From positions 45,717 through 109,716 of the forward strand of contig JAKUCV010002325.1 of NCBI GenBank assembly GCA_028386065.3: a stretch of 64,000 nucleotides of DNA. The letters run 5' to 3'. Every line of letters begins with the position of its first letter. Within the stretch, counting starts at the first letter, position 1. Position numbers and translations under genes: made by a program. Shown in pieces: positions 11,701-23,176 of the stretch. The notes under the pieces are model-generated. The model saw only the letters and a program-made list of their open reading frames with translations, made no database searches and was not told where the DNA came from. The stretch comes from Turnera subulata. Its lineage: Eukaryota; Streptophyta; Magnoliopsida; Malpighiales; Passifloraceae.

Positions 11701-12631
11701 CACTTGGGCCAAGATCAACCAAATTACATGAACGAAAAAAATGGTGTAGATGCAAATTCTAAAAGTTTGGAGTTCAACCTCGATTTAGACTCTTTTAAGT
11801 TAAAATGGTTATTCATCTAGAATTGGAATTTTTGGGACTAAGAAAATGAATATTCACAATCACAACTTACATATTTTCCTTATGGCATTAATTATTTTAT
11901 TGAGGCATTATTTGTGATGTGTATACATCTGCAAGTCATATAAACTAGTAGTATTTCCCTGCGTCTCACTATAATATCAATTTTCGTAAAGCATTAAGCA
12001 AGCCAAATGTCTTTGCTAACATTATCCTCGAACCAACACCTTGCTAAATATATCGCTTTCAAAATTTGAGATATACAAAGTTTTAACACAACTAATGGGC
12101 TCATTAGTACTCTTGTGATAAACTACTAATTTTACAATTAATCCTATTGAACCGGCCGATATGGTCTAATTCTGATAGCGTTGATCCAATTATCTATGTT
12201 GCTCTCACAATTAATCCATATATCAAGACTAATATAGTCGTATATCGTTACCCAACTATATCCTTATACATTTAAGGAGATGAAGATCATAATATCTATG
12301 TCAAATAACTATTTCAACTAACATAGAATGGATGTAGACAAAGTTAAAAGCTAAACTAACTCTAAATTCTTATATCTAGCTATTTAATTTCTACTTTTTG
12401 TTTTTTGTTGTTTGCATATGATCTGGGAGGCCAAATTGAAGAATGTACAATGTGGGAGGCAGTTAGTTAAATGAAGCATATTAATTTGAGATTAGGAGGT
12501 TTCGTATCTAGATTTTACACATTGTATGCACAGTGAATAAAGAATTTGTCATTTGGACACATCTGCTGCTGCTCCTAGGCCTCCTTGGCAGCTTCCATTG
12601 AGAGAAACATCAATTATGCCCAGGTGTCCTC
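8777..12631. other. Long AT-rich intergenic stretch
   Basis: Nearly 4 kb with no supported gene. Open frames at 10596-10811 and 11333-11622 have no recognisable domain or splice context. Simple poly(A)/poly(T) runs occur, but no transposon ends were recognised. Confidence 0.5.
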
Positions 12632-14739
12632 TCATGCGTACTTGCAGGCACCGTGACCTATAGATTACAAAGAAAGAGGGAGATGAGAAATTATGAGTAA
12701 AAGACATGATGAATATTAAAATCAAACATGTGCATTTGCCAGAAGAAAGAATCATCATAATTGATTAACTACTAGTGGAGTGTTACGAAGAACATGGTTA
12801 TTACTTATTAATCATATCATCACTTACTTGGGTCAGCGGTGGTAATCATGGCAGACTTAGAGAAGTCACAGCTAGCATTGCCTCCTCCTCTGGACTTGTA
12901 ATAGGCGTTCATGGCATAAGATGCGTGGGACCTTACATTGTTAGGCTCAAAGCAGCCACCCCCAGCTTGGATGGGCTTGCAATCCACACCTTGGCTGCAC
13001 ACGTAGTCTATGTTTGCCTGTAATGCCTGATCATTAGCCTCTGCTTTTGGCACACACCATCTTCCTCCTGTTGCTGGTTTAGCCGGCGTCGTTGGTGCTG
13101 GGTTTGGTTTAGCTGGTGTTCCTCCAGCGGGCTACAGTACCACCGGAAAAAATCAACATAAGTAAGCCATCAAAGAGGGGCAGAATATTTCATAGTGATG
13201 TAGGTATTCTCCTCTATTCCTTAATTATTATAAGCCGTTCTAAGTTTATTTGTTTTGTCTCAAATTGTTACGTTTGGTTACAAACACTTGGAATTGGAAT
13301 GGAAATAGTTTCAGTACGAACAACATCGTTATACTAGTTAGTTTCATCATAGAGTACAATCAACCAAACAAAATGAATGAAATATATGTCTATAATCACC
13401 AAAGAACAAAATGAATGTTTCCATTCCGATTCTAAAATGTAACAAGATTGAGCCGTTTGTTTAATTTCCAAATATAATCTTATCTGTTTCATCTCCAAAT
13501 GTAATCTAATCATTAAATAACTAACTAAGAAAAAAGTTTAGTAAATAATAATATAAAAATACATTAGTCTATTGCTATTCATATTTCTACTACTATCTAG
13601 CCTACCTGCGGTCCATTGCGCAAAATACCAACATCATAAACCGGGGTAAGATCCGGCCTGAACAAACCCCAGTTCTGCTCGGCGACCGGGCCGGGCTTTT
13701 GGTTCTCGTTGAACAATGAGAAAATATAGGCCTCGAACTTCCGGTTGGGCATGAGGGGAGTGCCTTTCCCGGAATCCACAACCCTGAGCACATTACCGTT
13801 GTACAGCTTGGCATTCTCCACGTTGCAAGGTGGGCCGGCGTTGGGGTCGCCGAGAGAGGGCCAACCGGTCTCCGCCACGACAATGTCCACGTCACCGTAC
13901 CCCAACGCCTTGATGGCGGAGTAAACCGCGTCCATCATTGCAGTGAACATGTCAGTGTACTTGATCTTGGTCTGCCTGTCGTAAACCCCCGGATTTGGCT
14001 TGAACAGGGCGTAGTTCTCTACTTGCTTTGCGTAGCTGAAATATGGGTATGGGTTAACCAGCAGAGGCGATTTGCTGCTCCTCAAGAACTGGAGCATCGG
14101 GACGAATATGTACTTGGCGTACCCATATCTGACCCGGGCTTTGCTTGGTTCTGGAGAAACCGTCAAGAATCCAAGAGTGTGAGGTGTTGAAACCTGCCAC
14201 AAATCAATAGAATTAAAGATTCTTGACTTGACTTGAACTAAATAGCTAAAGATTGATTGATGAATTCTATTGTAGTTAATTACCTGAATATCCTTGATTC
14301 CTTCACGGAGGAGGGCACGGTGCATGGATCTCATGCAAGGCACGAGGTGGGAAACCATGTCCTTATCGCCAAAGGCCAACACTTCATTGCCAATGAGGAT
14401 GCGCTTGATCTTCGTCTGCGGGTAGAATGGCTTGATGTTGGCAATCACCCATTTGCGAGCCACACGCGTGGACACAAGGTTGACGATCTCGCTGTTGGGT
14501 ATGGAGACGGTGACGGCGATGTTCTTGTTGGCAAAGGCGCGGAGGAATTCCGGGTTGGCGTCGAAGAGCTTGACGGCGTCGATGGTTGTCTTGGATTGGA
14601 GGAAGTCGGCCACCGCGGCGGGTGGTGGCAGGTTGTCGGCTACGGCGCCATAGTTGACGCCGATTGAGAAGGCGGTGATGGAGAGGTGGAGGAAGGTGAA
14701 GATGGCGAGGAGGTGGGGTGTTCTGGTGGCGGAGCTCAT
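12632..14739 (-). CDS. GH17 endo-1,3-beta-glucanase with CBM43 (X8) domain
   Basis: A four-exon gene, CDS complement(join(12632..12657, 12828..13131, 13606..14193, 14284..14739)), giving 457 aa. All introns are GT-AG with matching phases. It hydrolyses beta-1,3-glucan (callose) in the wall or apoplast. Residues 1-24 form a signal peptide. The GH17 domain covers about 25-348, with the acid/base Glu119 in ILIGNEVLA and the nucleophile Glu260 in [10 protein letters not shown] Pro/Ala/Thr linker (about 349-371) joins it to a CBM43 with the usual cysteines ([28 protein letters not shown]). The protein ends right after CKYA, so no GPI-anchor signal is encoded and it is probably freely secreted. The frame is open up to an ATG at 14895, but the TATA box lies between the two ATGs, so the start is 14739. 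Intron 1 (90 bp) has no stop in frame. Confidence 0.93.
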
Positions 14740-14786
14740 TTGCGGGATGGGAAGAGGTTGATGAGGGAATAGCCAAGGGACAGAAG

Positions 14787-14796
14787 CTTTATAATA
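14787..14796 (-). promoter_or_regulatory. TATA box of the GH17 gene
   Basis: The minus strand reads TATTATAAAG, ending about 48 bp upstream of the ATG at 14739. It lies downstream of the alternative in-frame ATG at 14895, so it decides the start. Confidence 0.6.
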
Positions 14797-15968
14797 GGAA
14801 AATGGATACTTGACAATTGTCCCAAGAAGTTGAATGGTTTGACGGTTTTGTAGGGGAGACATGTGGTGCTTCGAGCTGTAATTTATTATTACCATTACTT
14901 TACTCCCTGTCCTTCGAGGAATCTACGCATAAATTATAGAGTGTAGTTTATATCTTAAATTTTAAGACTAACTGATTATTGTTATTTAAATTTTATCTTT
15001 AATCAAGATAATTAAATAAATGTAACTACTAGGTGAAATATACAAAAGATCAATTAATATTCATTAGACTAAAGGAAAATCATGGAGGGAGTATTAAATT
15101 TAATTAACAAGGGTGGAAAAAAGAATAGGATGATTAAGTATGACAAATCTCAAAAAAAACACAGGTCAAAAAAGTGATGGCGAGACAAAGAATCGGTGTG
15201 AGTTCAAATTCTACACGAAGCTGCAAGAAGTGCGGTAGCGTGTCGGTGATTCCTTCCTATGTTCCATGTGGCCATAAAGTAACTAGCATGTGTCTTTTTT
15301 TCTTTTTTTACAACTCTTTCTGTCTGGTCCGAAATTTAGACTAGAAGTGGTACGTGGCGATTAGAGATCGCTCCATGAGTCCACGGTATTAAAAGAAAGA
15401 GGTTGGCGTCGCGATTATGCCCATCTGGAATGTGCCAATTAGTATTATTCGTTTTTTTCCTTTGTCAAGAGGAGTAATGGTCTTATAGGTGTAGCGATAT
15501 TATTGTTGTTTCATGGAGTGTGAAAAAGAATAAAGAACTAAAGAAGAGATTTTCCTAAAAGAAAAAAACAAAAGAACTAAAGAAGAGATCCAATGTAAGT
15601 ATAATATATATTTTGCCTTTTTTGAACTTTTTGTTGAATAACAATGATGAAAACGCGCAACAGCAGACGCGGTTTGTCAGATATGTGCAGGGAACGCGTT
15701 GCTAAAAGCTACTAAACCCTTGTTATCAAAAAAAAAAAAAAAGCTACTAAACTCAAAGAAAAAACAACAAAAAGATGCAGTCTGGTCCCAACAGAAGCTG
15801 GTTCTTCTATTCTGGCAACGGAAACGTTAAGCTGGTCCTGCATAATCCAGCCATTTTCAACAATGTCGTTATAGGTAACTTTTTTCTATGGGTTAATTAT
15901 TCAGTTCCAGAGAACTAGCCATGTGGTTATATATTGCGGTTTAGTTTTCTTAGGGAGAAAAGCTTTTA
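14797..15968. other. Intergenic, promoter side of the GH17 gene
   Basis: AT-rich with several poly(A) runs. No gene was recognised. Confidence 0.5.
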
Positions 15969-16386
15969 CCCTCCGTTTGGTATCATGGAATTGATTTCAA
16001 TTCCACCTTAGTTTGGTATAATTCTACTTCACTTAAAATAGGAATTGAATTTCATTTTTTATTTTTGGAGCAATATTTTGGTAATATTTCAAATCCAAGC
16101 AAAACCTATCGGATTTGGATTTCAATTCCATTGGATAAGTATTGGTATGTCTAAATAACAAAAATGACCCTAAACTCTTATTTTAGTTTTTTTAGTAAAA
16201 GGATAATTTAGGTAATTTTAACAATTCAATTGATAATTTGATTTATGCCAAACATTGGAATTGAATTCAATTCCTCATTATTAAAAAGTATACCAAATAT
16301 GGAAATTGATTTCATAATGAATTCTAATTCTAAATTTTTAATGATTTGAATTCAATTCCAATTCCAAATTGATACCAAACGGAGTC
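15969..16386. mobile_element. Tourist-like (PIF/Harbinger-type) MITE, 418 bp
   Basis: The ends form inverted repeats: ctccgtttggtatca near the left end and tgataccaaacggag near the right. They are flanked by TTA on both sides (15966-15968 and 16387-16389), the 3-bp duplication typical of PIF/Harbinger elements. The interior is AT-rich, with repeated gaattgaattcaattcc-like palindromes and no ORF. It is non-autonomous. Confidence 0.8.
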
Positions 16387-17806
16387 TTAAGCCATGTGTT
16401 TTGTAGGATAAGCCAGGGTGTCTCTTTTTTTTGAGCTTCCCGGTGAGGCCTCGTTAAGGAAATACTCAAACATAATCTGAGCTTTAATTTTTAGGCGAGC
16501 TCTATTCATTCTCGGTTCACTAATTTGGTTATCTTAGTCTCGATTTGAATTACATAATTTAATGTTTGTTTAAACTCTCAATTAAATGTTCAATAAGCTG
16601 GTGAGCTTAACCAGTTGACTACCACTAAACTCCAACTCGTACTCAATTCGATAAAATCAATAAAAGTTTGAGTTATCATCGATCTCAAATGGCTCGGGCT
16701 AATTTGCGTCCAAGTGAAGTGAGATTTACAATGTTTGTGTTACTGCCTTCAATTCAAAAAGAAAAGTTAATTATTGTGATTTCCTTTGCATAAAGCGGGA
16801 TAAGGCCTGGCTTCCTTAGTATCAAAAAAAAGGCCTGGCTTCCTGCAAATTTGTGCCAGCCCATCCACCCATATTAAGAAATATATATGTGTAATACATA
16901 CATCTATACTGCTTTCAAAAAAAAAAAACATACATCTATACTATTATACAAAACTGGATTGTCAAAATCCCATCCACGTTTAATATTAATTTTCATACAC
17001 CAGGGTGTAAGTATAGCATTTGGATTTGTATTATTAGTTTTGTTTGGGTCCTTTAAGTTTTCAATAGTAGTATTTAATCCACATAATTTAAACTAATTTT
17101 TAGTTGTGTCCTTTCCAGTAATAACTTCTAATCCTTAAGATTTATGTATTTGATCTTTTTATCCTTTGTACTTTTATCCTTCTATCTAATTTAGTTTTCT
17201 AAAACATTAATACAAACAATTTTGGGTCATACTGTATTGTATTTTATTTTTTGTGGTGATGGCATATGCTTTTTGCAATAAATTTCAAGATAAGGTTCAG
17301 CTAGAGAGGTATGACCACAAAAGGCATTAAAGAGAAGTAAGCAGTAGAATTCTACTAGAATTCTACAAGACCACGTATTAAACATTTTAGAAGAATCTCA
17401 AGAGATTCTCAAGTATTGAAACGTTTGTAAATCTTCTATAAGGCACCAGGTTGAGTATTTATACACGTTTTTCTCCACATAGAAACTCTCTCTAAGAGTA
17501 TTATAGAGAACACAATTTTCTATACTCTAAAACTCTCTCTTCTTATATTATAAAGAAATTTCCTTTTGCTAACTTAAGCATCGGAGGGTTTTCCAGGGTC
17601 ACAACCCTAGACTTCTCTGAATCCTTCTAGTTAGTTTTGCAGGTCCTCCAAACACCAAGATTAAGTCAAAACCCAAAAGTTTTACATTTATATCTAGGTG
17701 AAATATCCAGACATGATGGTTTAGTCATCGAGATTTTACAATTATGTAAAGTGACCATCTCAACTAAAAGGCTAAGCTGATGGTTGAAGCTCTAGAATTG
17801 GTTTTG
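16387..17806. other. Intergenic with a probable LTR fragment near 17330-17660
   Basis: No gene was found. The stretch around 17330-17660 looks like the end of a plant LTR: a TATA-like tatttataca, CT-rich leader sequence, then aacttaagcatcggagggtt, a motif I associate with many plant LTRs. No partner LTR or target duplication was found, so this is tentative. Confidence 0.4.
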
Positions 17807-18170
17807 GACCAGATGTTGTGGATCAAGTTGGTGAGATCACAATATATGACTACTTTGTTAATTAGCCTAAGCCTAACCTTCTCTGGCCTTATTCAGCTAT
17901 TAATGCTTGAAAGCCAAAGCGCCCATCACATTTCCTACTTGAGGATTTGAGATTCTCAAGTAATGTTGCTGGTCATGCTATGCTTCAATCTGCTTGAGTT
18001 ACAATTTCAGCGAGAATGAAGGTCGTGTACCAGCTCCTAGGGTTCTCTTTGAAACAAAAGAATCGACCAAATGTTGTGGATCAAGCTGGCGAGATTACAA
18101 TATATGACTACTTTATCAATCAGCCTAAGCCTAACCTTCCTTAACCTTCCCTAGCCTTGTTCAGCTGTTA
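17807..18170. repeat. Direct duplication flanking the Harbinger insertion
   Basis: About 96-106 bp (gaccagatgttgtggatcaa ... ccttattcagctatta) at 17807-17902 recurs, diverged, at 18065-18170. The second copy ends exactly at the Harbinger insertion point. It looks like older repeat DNA that served as the target. Confidence 0.8.
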
Positions 18171-18617
18171 GGGCGCGTTTGGAACGCGGGACAGGGACGG
18201 GCGCGTTGGGACTTCGTCCCAAAGGGTGGATGTTTGGAACGGTGGACACACTGTTTACTGGGGACGCGAGTCCAAAAAACTCGGGACGAAATCGATTTTT
18301 TCCGTCCCAAAGAAAAGGTGGGGACGAAGTCCCGTCCCAAGGACTACACTGTTTCGGTGACCCTTTTACCCCCGCCCATTTTCCGAAATGGCCAAAAGCC
18401 CACGAAGTATAAAAACGAAAAACCCTCACCGAAATCACTCACGCCAGGTACGTCTCCATGCTCCCTCATTCTGTTCTCTCTTTCTCCTCTCTCGTTCTCC
18501 TCTCTCTGTCTGCTCTCTCTTGCTCTGGCCTCTCCCGATATGATCTCACTCTCTCTTCTTCCTCTCGTTCTCTTTTCCAATTATCCTATGCTTGTTCCTG
18601 CGTATAACTTCTTCATC

Positions 18618-19091
18618 NNNNNNNNNNNNNNNNNNNNNNNNNNNNNNNNNNNNNNNNNNNNNNNNNNNNNNNNNNNNNNNNNNNNNNNNNNNNNNNNNNN
18701 NNNNNNNNNNNNNNNNNNNNNNNNNNNNNNNNNNNNNNNNNNNNNNNNNNNNNNNNNNNNNNNNNNNNNNNNNNNNNNNNNNNNNNNNNNNNNNNNNNNN
18801 NNNNNNNNNNNNNNNNNNNNNNNNNNNNNNNNNNNNNNNNNNNNNNNNNNNNNNNNNNNNNNNNNNNNNNNNNNNNNNNNNNNNNNNNNNNNNNNNNNNN
18901 NNNNNNNNNNNNNNNNNNNNNNNNNNNNNNNNNNNNNNNNNNNNNNNNNNNNNNNNNNNNNNNNNNNNNNNNNNNNNNNNNNNNNNNNNNNNNNNNNNNN
19001 NNNNNNNNNNNNNNNNNNNNNNNNNNNNNNNNNNNNNNNNNNNNNNNNNNNNNNNNNNNNNNNNNNNNNNNNNNNNNNNNNNNNNNNNNNN
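18618..19091. other. Assembly gap, 474 N
   Basis: A run of N inside the Harbinger 5' region. It directly abuts a 145-bp tandem array, so the gap probably hides more copies of that array. Translated frames across it are meaningless. Confidence 0.95.
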
Positions 19092-19680
19092 TGTTTCTTT
19101 GCATTCATGTGAGTTAATTTGTGGGTTGCGTGCTTCGATTTACCCCAAGATGCTCCGATCCCCAAATCAACATGAACCCTAATTTAGAAATTGACTGTCA
19201 AGCATGAAATTAATTGAAGTGTTGGGTCTGATACGTGTTTCTTTGCATTCATATGAGTTAATTTGGTGGCTTCCATGCTTCGATTTACCCGAAGATGCCC
19301 CGATCCCCATTTCAACATGAACCCTAATTTAGAAATTGACTGTCAAGCATGAAATTAATTGAAGTGTTGGGTCTGATACGTGTTTCTTTGCATTCATATG
19401 AGTTAATTTGGTGGCTTGCATGCTTCGATTTACCCCAAGATGCCCCGATCCCCATTTCATCATGAACCCTAATTTTGGAAATTGACTGTCAAGCATGAAA
19501 TTAATTGAAGTGTTGGGTCTGATATGTGTTTCTTTGCATTCATGTGAGTTAATTTGTGGCTTGTGTGCTTCGATTTACCCCAACATGCCCCGATCCCCAA
19601 ATCAACATGAACCCTAATTTAGAAATTGACTGTCAAGCATTAAATTAATTGAAGTGTTGGGTCTGATATGTGTTTCTTTG
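19092..19680 (+). repeat. About 145-bp tandem array, four visible copies
   Basis: Units start tgtttctttgcattcat at 19092, 19236, 19381 and 19527, with a partial restart at 19671, giving spacings of 144-146 bp. Each ends gaagtgttgggtctgata. Copies differ at scattered positions (atgctccgatcc versus atgccccgatcc). The array runs into the N gap on its left side. Confidence 0.93.
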
Positions 19681-20089
19681 GTAGTTGGATTGGTTGACTG
19701 TGTAATTTACTGTGTGCTTGATAGTTGGATTAATTAATTGTGTAATTAGATGGGTGATTGCTTAATTGTTTCTGCCATGTGCCAATACTAGGGTGTGGTT
19801 ACCGCATCAGTCGTTCATTGAGCCTAAAATTCTGCTCTTTGTGTAAACAGAACTGCTTTGAAAAAGGAAGTGAGTGCGAGGCATTGTCAAGAAAAGCTGA
19901 AATCAAGTTATATTGGGAAGTTAACAGAGGTATGTCTATCTATGACTTCTGTGAAATGATGTTGGTACATGTGTGTTCAGTTGACATATGGTGCGTATTT
20001 ATGTTTTTTGCTTTCTGTCCATGCTGTTCTGTATTGTGCATGCTGTAATGTGTGTTTTTTCCTCCTCCTCTACTTGTTATAGACTGAAT

Positions 20090-21395
20090 ATGGATCGTCG
20101 CGAACGTTCGATTATTGCTGCTGTGTTAGTGATTTGGTGGACCAACCTGCAATTGTTGTTGAGTTCTGCTGCATTTCTAGTTGCATACATACATAATGAG
20201 GGTTCATGTAATGAGAATAGGAGAGCGTTGAGGAATAGGACTTTTACAAGTTATGCAAGTAGACGGGAAGTCATAGACTCAATGTGTAAGGCGTCTGATA
20301 CCGACACTATAGACAACCTTAGGATGGACATGAATGCATTTGCTAAGTTGTGTGAGCTACTTAGAGTTAAGGGTGGTCTTAAATCGAATGGTCAGTAGAG
20401 GTAGAGGAGCAGGTTGTCATTTTCACACATATCCTTGCACACCACGAGAAAAATAGGGTAATGCAGACTAGGTTCAGCAGATCAGGAGAGACAATAAGTA
20501 GGCATTTCCATGCAGTTTTGAAGGCTGTCATTATGGTGCAGAATGAGTTGTTAGTGAAACCAGAACCTGTTCCTGAGGATTGCAGTGATCATAGGTGGAA
20601 ATGGTTCAAAGGGTGCTTAGGTGCATTAGATGGTTGCTACATAGATGTAACTGTCCCTGATGCACAGAAGTCTAGGTATCGAAGTAGGAAGGGTCATATA
20701 GCAACCAATGTGCTAGGGGTATGTAACCGAGACATGAATTTCATTTATGTCTTTCCTGGATGGGAGGGATCTGCAACTGATGCAAGGATCTTGCGTGACG
20801 TGGTTGGGAGAAGGAATGGACTACAAGTCCCTCAGGGTAGGTTTTTAATCATAGCATAGAACATAAAATTGGCACATGTTAAAGTCATAGTTTAATTAAT
20901 AGAGCATGTGATGATGTTTTAGGTAACTATTATTTGGTTGATGCTGGATATACCCATGGTCCTGGGTTTTTGGCCCCTTATAGGGGTGTGCGGTACCACT
21001 TGAGGGAGTGGGTGACAAGTGGTATCAGAATGCCGAGGAACCGCGAAGAGTTCTTCAATATGAAGCATGCTATGGCAAGAAATGTCATCGAACGTGCTTT
21101 TGGGTTGTTAAAGAAAAGATGGGCAATTCTTAGAAGCCCATCTTTTTACCCAATTGTAACTCAAGGTAGGATCATCATGGCATGTTGCTTGCTGCATAAC
21201 TTCATTAGGGCCACCATGGCAGTTGATCCGGCAGAAAACACTCCAACTGATGACCCCGCCGCGGATGAAGATGATACAGAAGAGCCCCCTCAGTATGTTG
21301 AGGCCGTTTCCACAACTCCAGGGTGGAATGCAGAGCGTGATGACTTAGCGCAGCAGATGTATGATGATTGGAGAGCAAGTCATGCATGTAATTAG
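20090..21395 (+). pseudogene. Harbinger DDE transposase (HARBI1/ALP1-like), one frameshift
   Basis: A DDE_Tnp_4-type nuclease that cuts and joins transposon ends with its Myb-like partner. Reading starts at MDRRERS (20090). The frame meets TAG at 20396-20398, but homology continues in another frame from 20395 (EEQVV, then SRSGETISRHFH). This fits a one-base loss at 20394/20395. The intron at 20837-20922 has GT-AG ends and matching phase. The second exon, 20923-21395, begins with the last two bases of the Gly codon of VPQGNYYLVDAGY. Catalytic residues look intact: D in CLGALDGCY, D in GSATDARILRD and E in NVIERAFG. Only the frameshift is against activity, and it sits by a short G run, so an assembly error is possible. 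Upstream, ttatag at 20077-20082 could be a 5'-UTR splice acceptor. Confidence 0.88.
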
Positions 21396-21681
21396 ACATG
21401 CTTTGTTACATTTAAACAATTTTCCACATTAACTGTATTGGGATTTTCTGCGGAGTTAATAATTGTGCCCTAAAACAATAATTCAATTTTCTGCCTCATA
21501 GAACTGTATTAGATTGTTTGTATAATTGACTGTAATTGGTAGTTGGATTGGCTGGCTGTTTAATTTACAGTGTGCTTGATTGTTGGATTAATTAATTGTG
21601 TAATTAGATGGGTGATTGTTTAATTGTTTCTGCCATGTGTTGGATGTGTATGTATGGTTTATATTTGTGCATAGAGTACCG

Positions 21682-22676
21682 ATGGGAGACAGGAGGGTGT
21701 GGTCCGATGCTGAGGTCGATGCGTTTGTGGACATCCTGGAGGAGCTGGTTGTTGAGGGGCAGATGGTGGATGCTGGGTCCTTCCGACCTGGATCCATCAC
21801 CCAGATTGTGACGAGGATGAATGCCAAGTTCCCCACTGCCAGTTTAAATGCCAACCATGTCCGCAACAAGATGAAGAGGTTGAAGGCTAAGTTTGTTGCT
21901 GCTGCGGACATGGCCAACACAAGCGGGTTCGGCTGGAATTCTGAGAAGTTCTGTGTCGAAGTGGATGCCCAGGACATCCTCGATGCATATCTGAAGGTAA
22001 GTTTGGTTTCTCTGGTTCCCTAAGCTTGCTTTTTGTTGTTCTGTTTTATTTCAATATGCATCTGTCTCGCTGTATTGAATGGAATATGTTTTTGCTACAG
22101 AAATATCCTAGCCGGGAGTATGTTTGTGGGAGAGCCTTCCCCCAATTCCCAAAGCTGCAACGAATATTTGGTCGTGATAGGGCCACGGGGGAAAATGCAG
22201 AAACTCCGGCTGATGCCTTGCAGAATATGCAGCAGGAGATGCAGCAGGAGGAGGTGGCAGACACCACTGGAGATTCTGCACAGGCACCCACTGCCAGCAT
22301 GGGCACCACTGGAGCCGCACTCGGTGGTGGCGCCGCATCCTCTTCCGCGGCACCACCAGATGCGTCCATGGCATCCGGCTCACAGGGGAGCAAGAAGAGG
22401 AAGGCCCAGGCCAATGATGCTCTGTGGGCTCTGACTGATGCCATCTGCAGTGGGTTTGAGAAGGCGGGCATGCATCTAGGTGACATTGCAGCAGCCATTC
22501 GAGGGAAAGATTCGCCCCGTGCTTTGGGAGAGGAGCTGAGGAAGATGGGGATTACTACACCTGATGTGATTCAGGTTGTGAAGGCAATGGGGCGTCAACC
22601 CGAGTATGCCAACTATTTCTGGGAGCTGGAGCCCGAGCAACGCATTGAGTTTGTCGCCAGCCTGCTTGGGAAGTGA
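21682..22676 (+). CDS. Harbinger Myb/SANT-like DNA-binding protein
   Basis: Two exons, 21682-21996 and 22101-22676, with a 104-bp GT-AG phase-0 intron, giving 296 aa. Residues 1-105 form a Myb/SANT-like (Myb_DNA-bind_3) domain of the L10-interacting-MYB type: RRVWSDAEVDAFVDILEELV, then NHVRNKMKRLKAKF and SGFGWN. In PIF/Harbinger elements this partner binds the element ends and carries the nuclease into the nucleus. The middle is low complexity (Gln, Ala, Ser, Gly rich) and contains a basic KKRK signal. The C-terminal ~80 residues are a helical domain shared with plant relatives. An atag acceptor just before 21682 suggests a 5'-UTR intron. Both exons are open with no break. Confidence 0.88.
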
Positions 22677-23176
22677 AGTTTGTAGGGGGTGTAGTAGGTG
22701 CTGCCGTTTTTGATGCAGTCTTGCCTTTTGGTACATATGACAGTAGCCTACTGACTAGTTAGCAGCTTAGGAACTAACCCACTGCGCAGTTTAGAAGCTT
22801 ATAAATGCTTTTATAGTCATCTGTGCTATGCAATTTTGGATATTCTCGGCTAGTAAGTCATGGCATGATGCATTTTGTAAGTATTGGGTACATGTACTAG
22901 GTTATTTCTCTGGATGCTTCTCCTTGTGTGGTATGATTGCTTTAGGTAATGAATGAAGTATTGCTTGGCAGTTCTGACAAGCAGTATTCTATATGTTTGT
23001 TGCCATTATTTTTCATGTAATTGCTAGTTTAGTAAGTTGCTATGTTGAACATGCTTGCTTCATTTTTTCTTCTGATGGTAGCTGTGTCTAAGTGTATATG
23101 GTTGGATTGAAGTTGTCTTGTGGTTGTTCGTGTTATTGGTGTTGTAACATGATTTGGGCATGTGTAGGTGTGACCC

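Noticed and set aside
14257..14776. Overlapping frames opposite the GH17 gene
   Set aside because: Shadows of a GC-rich coding exon; the sense strand has clear GH17 catalytic motifs.
14740..14895. Upstream in-frame ATG as the GH17 start
   Set aside because: The TATA box lies between the two ATGs, and the extra 52 residues would bury the signal peptide.
18234..19182. Open frames of 160-290 codons across the N gap
   Set aside because: Most of their length is N, so the frames are artefacts.
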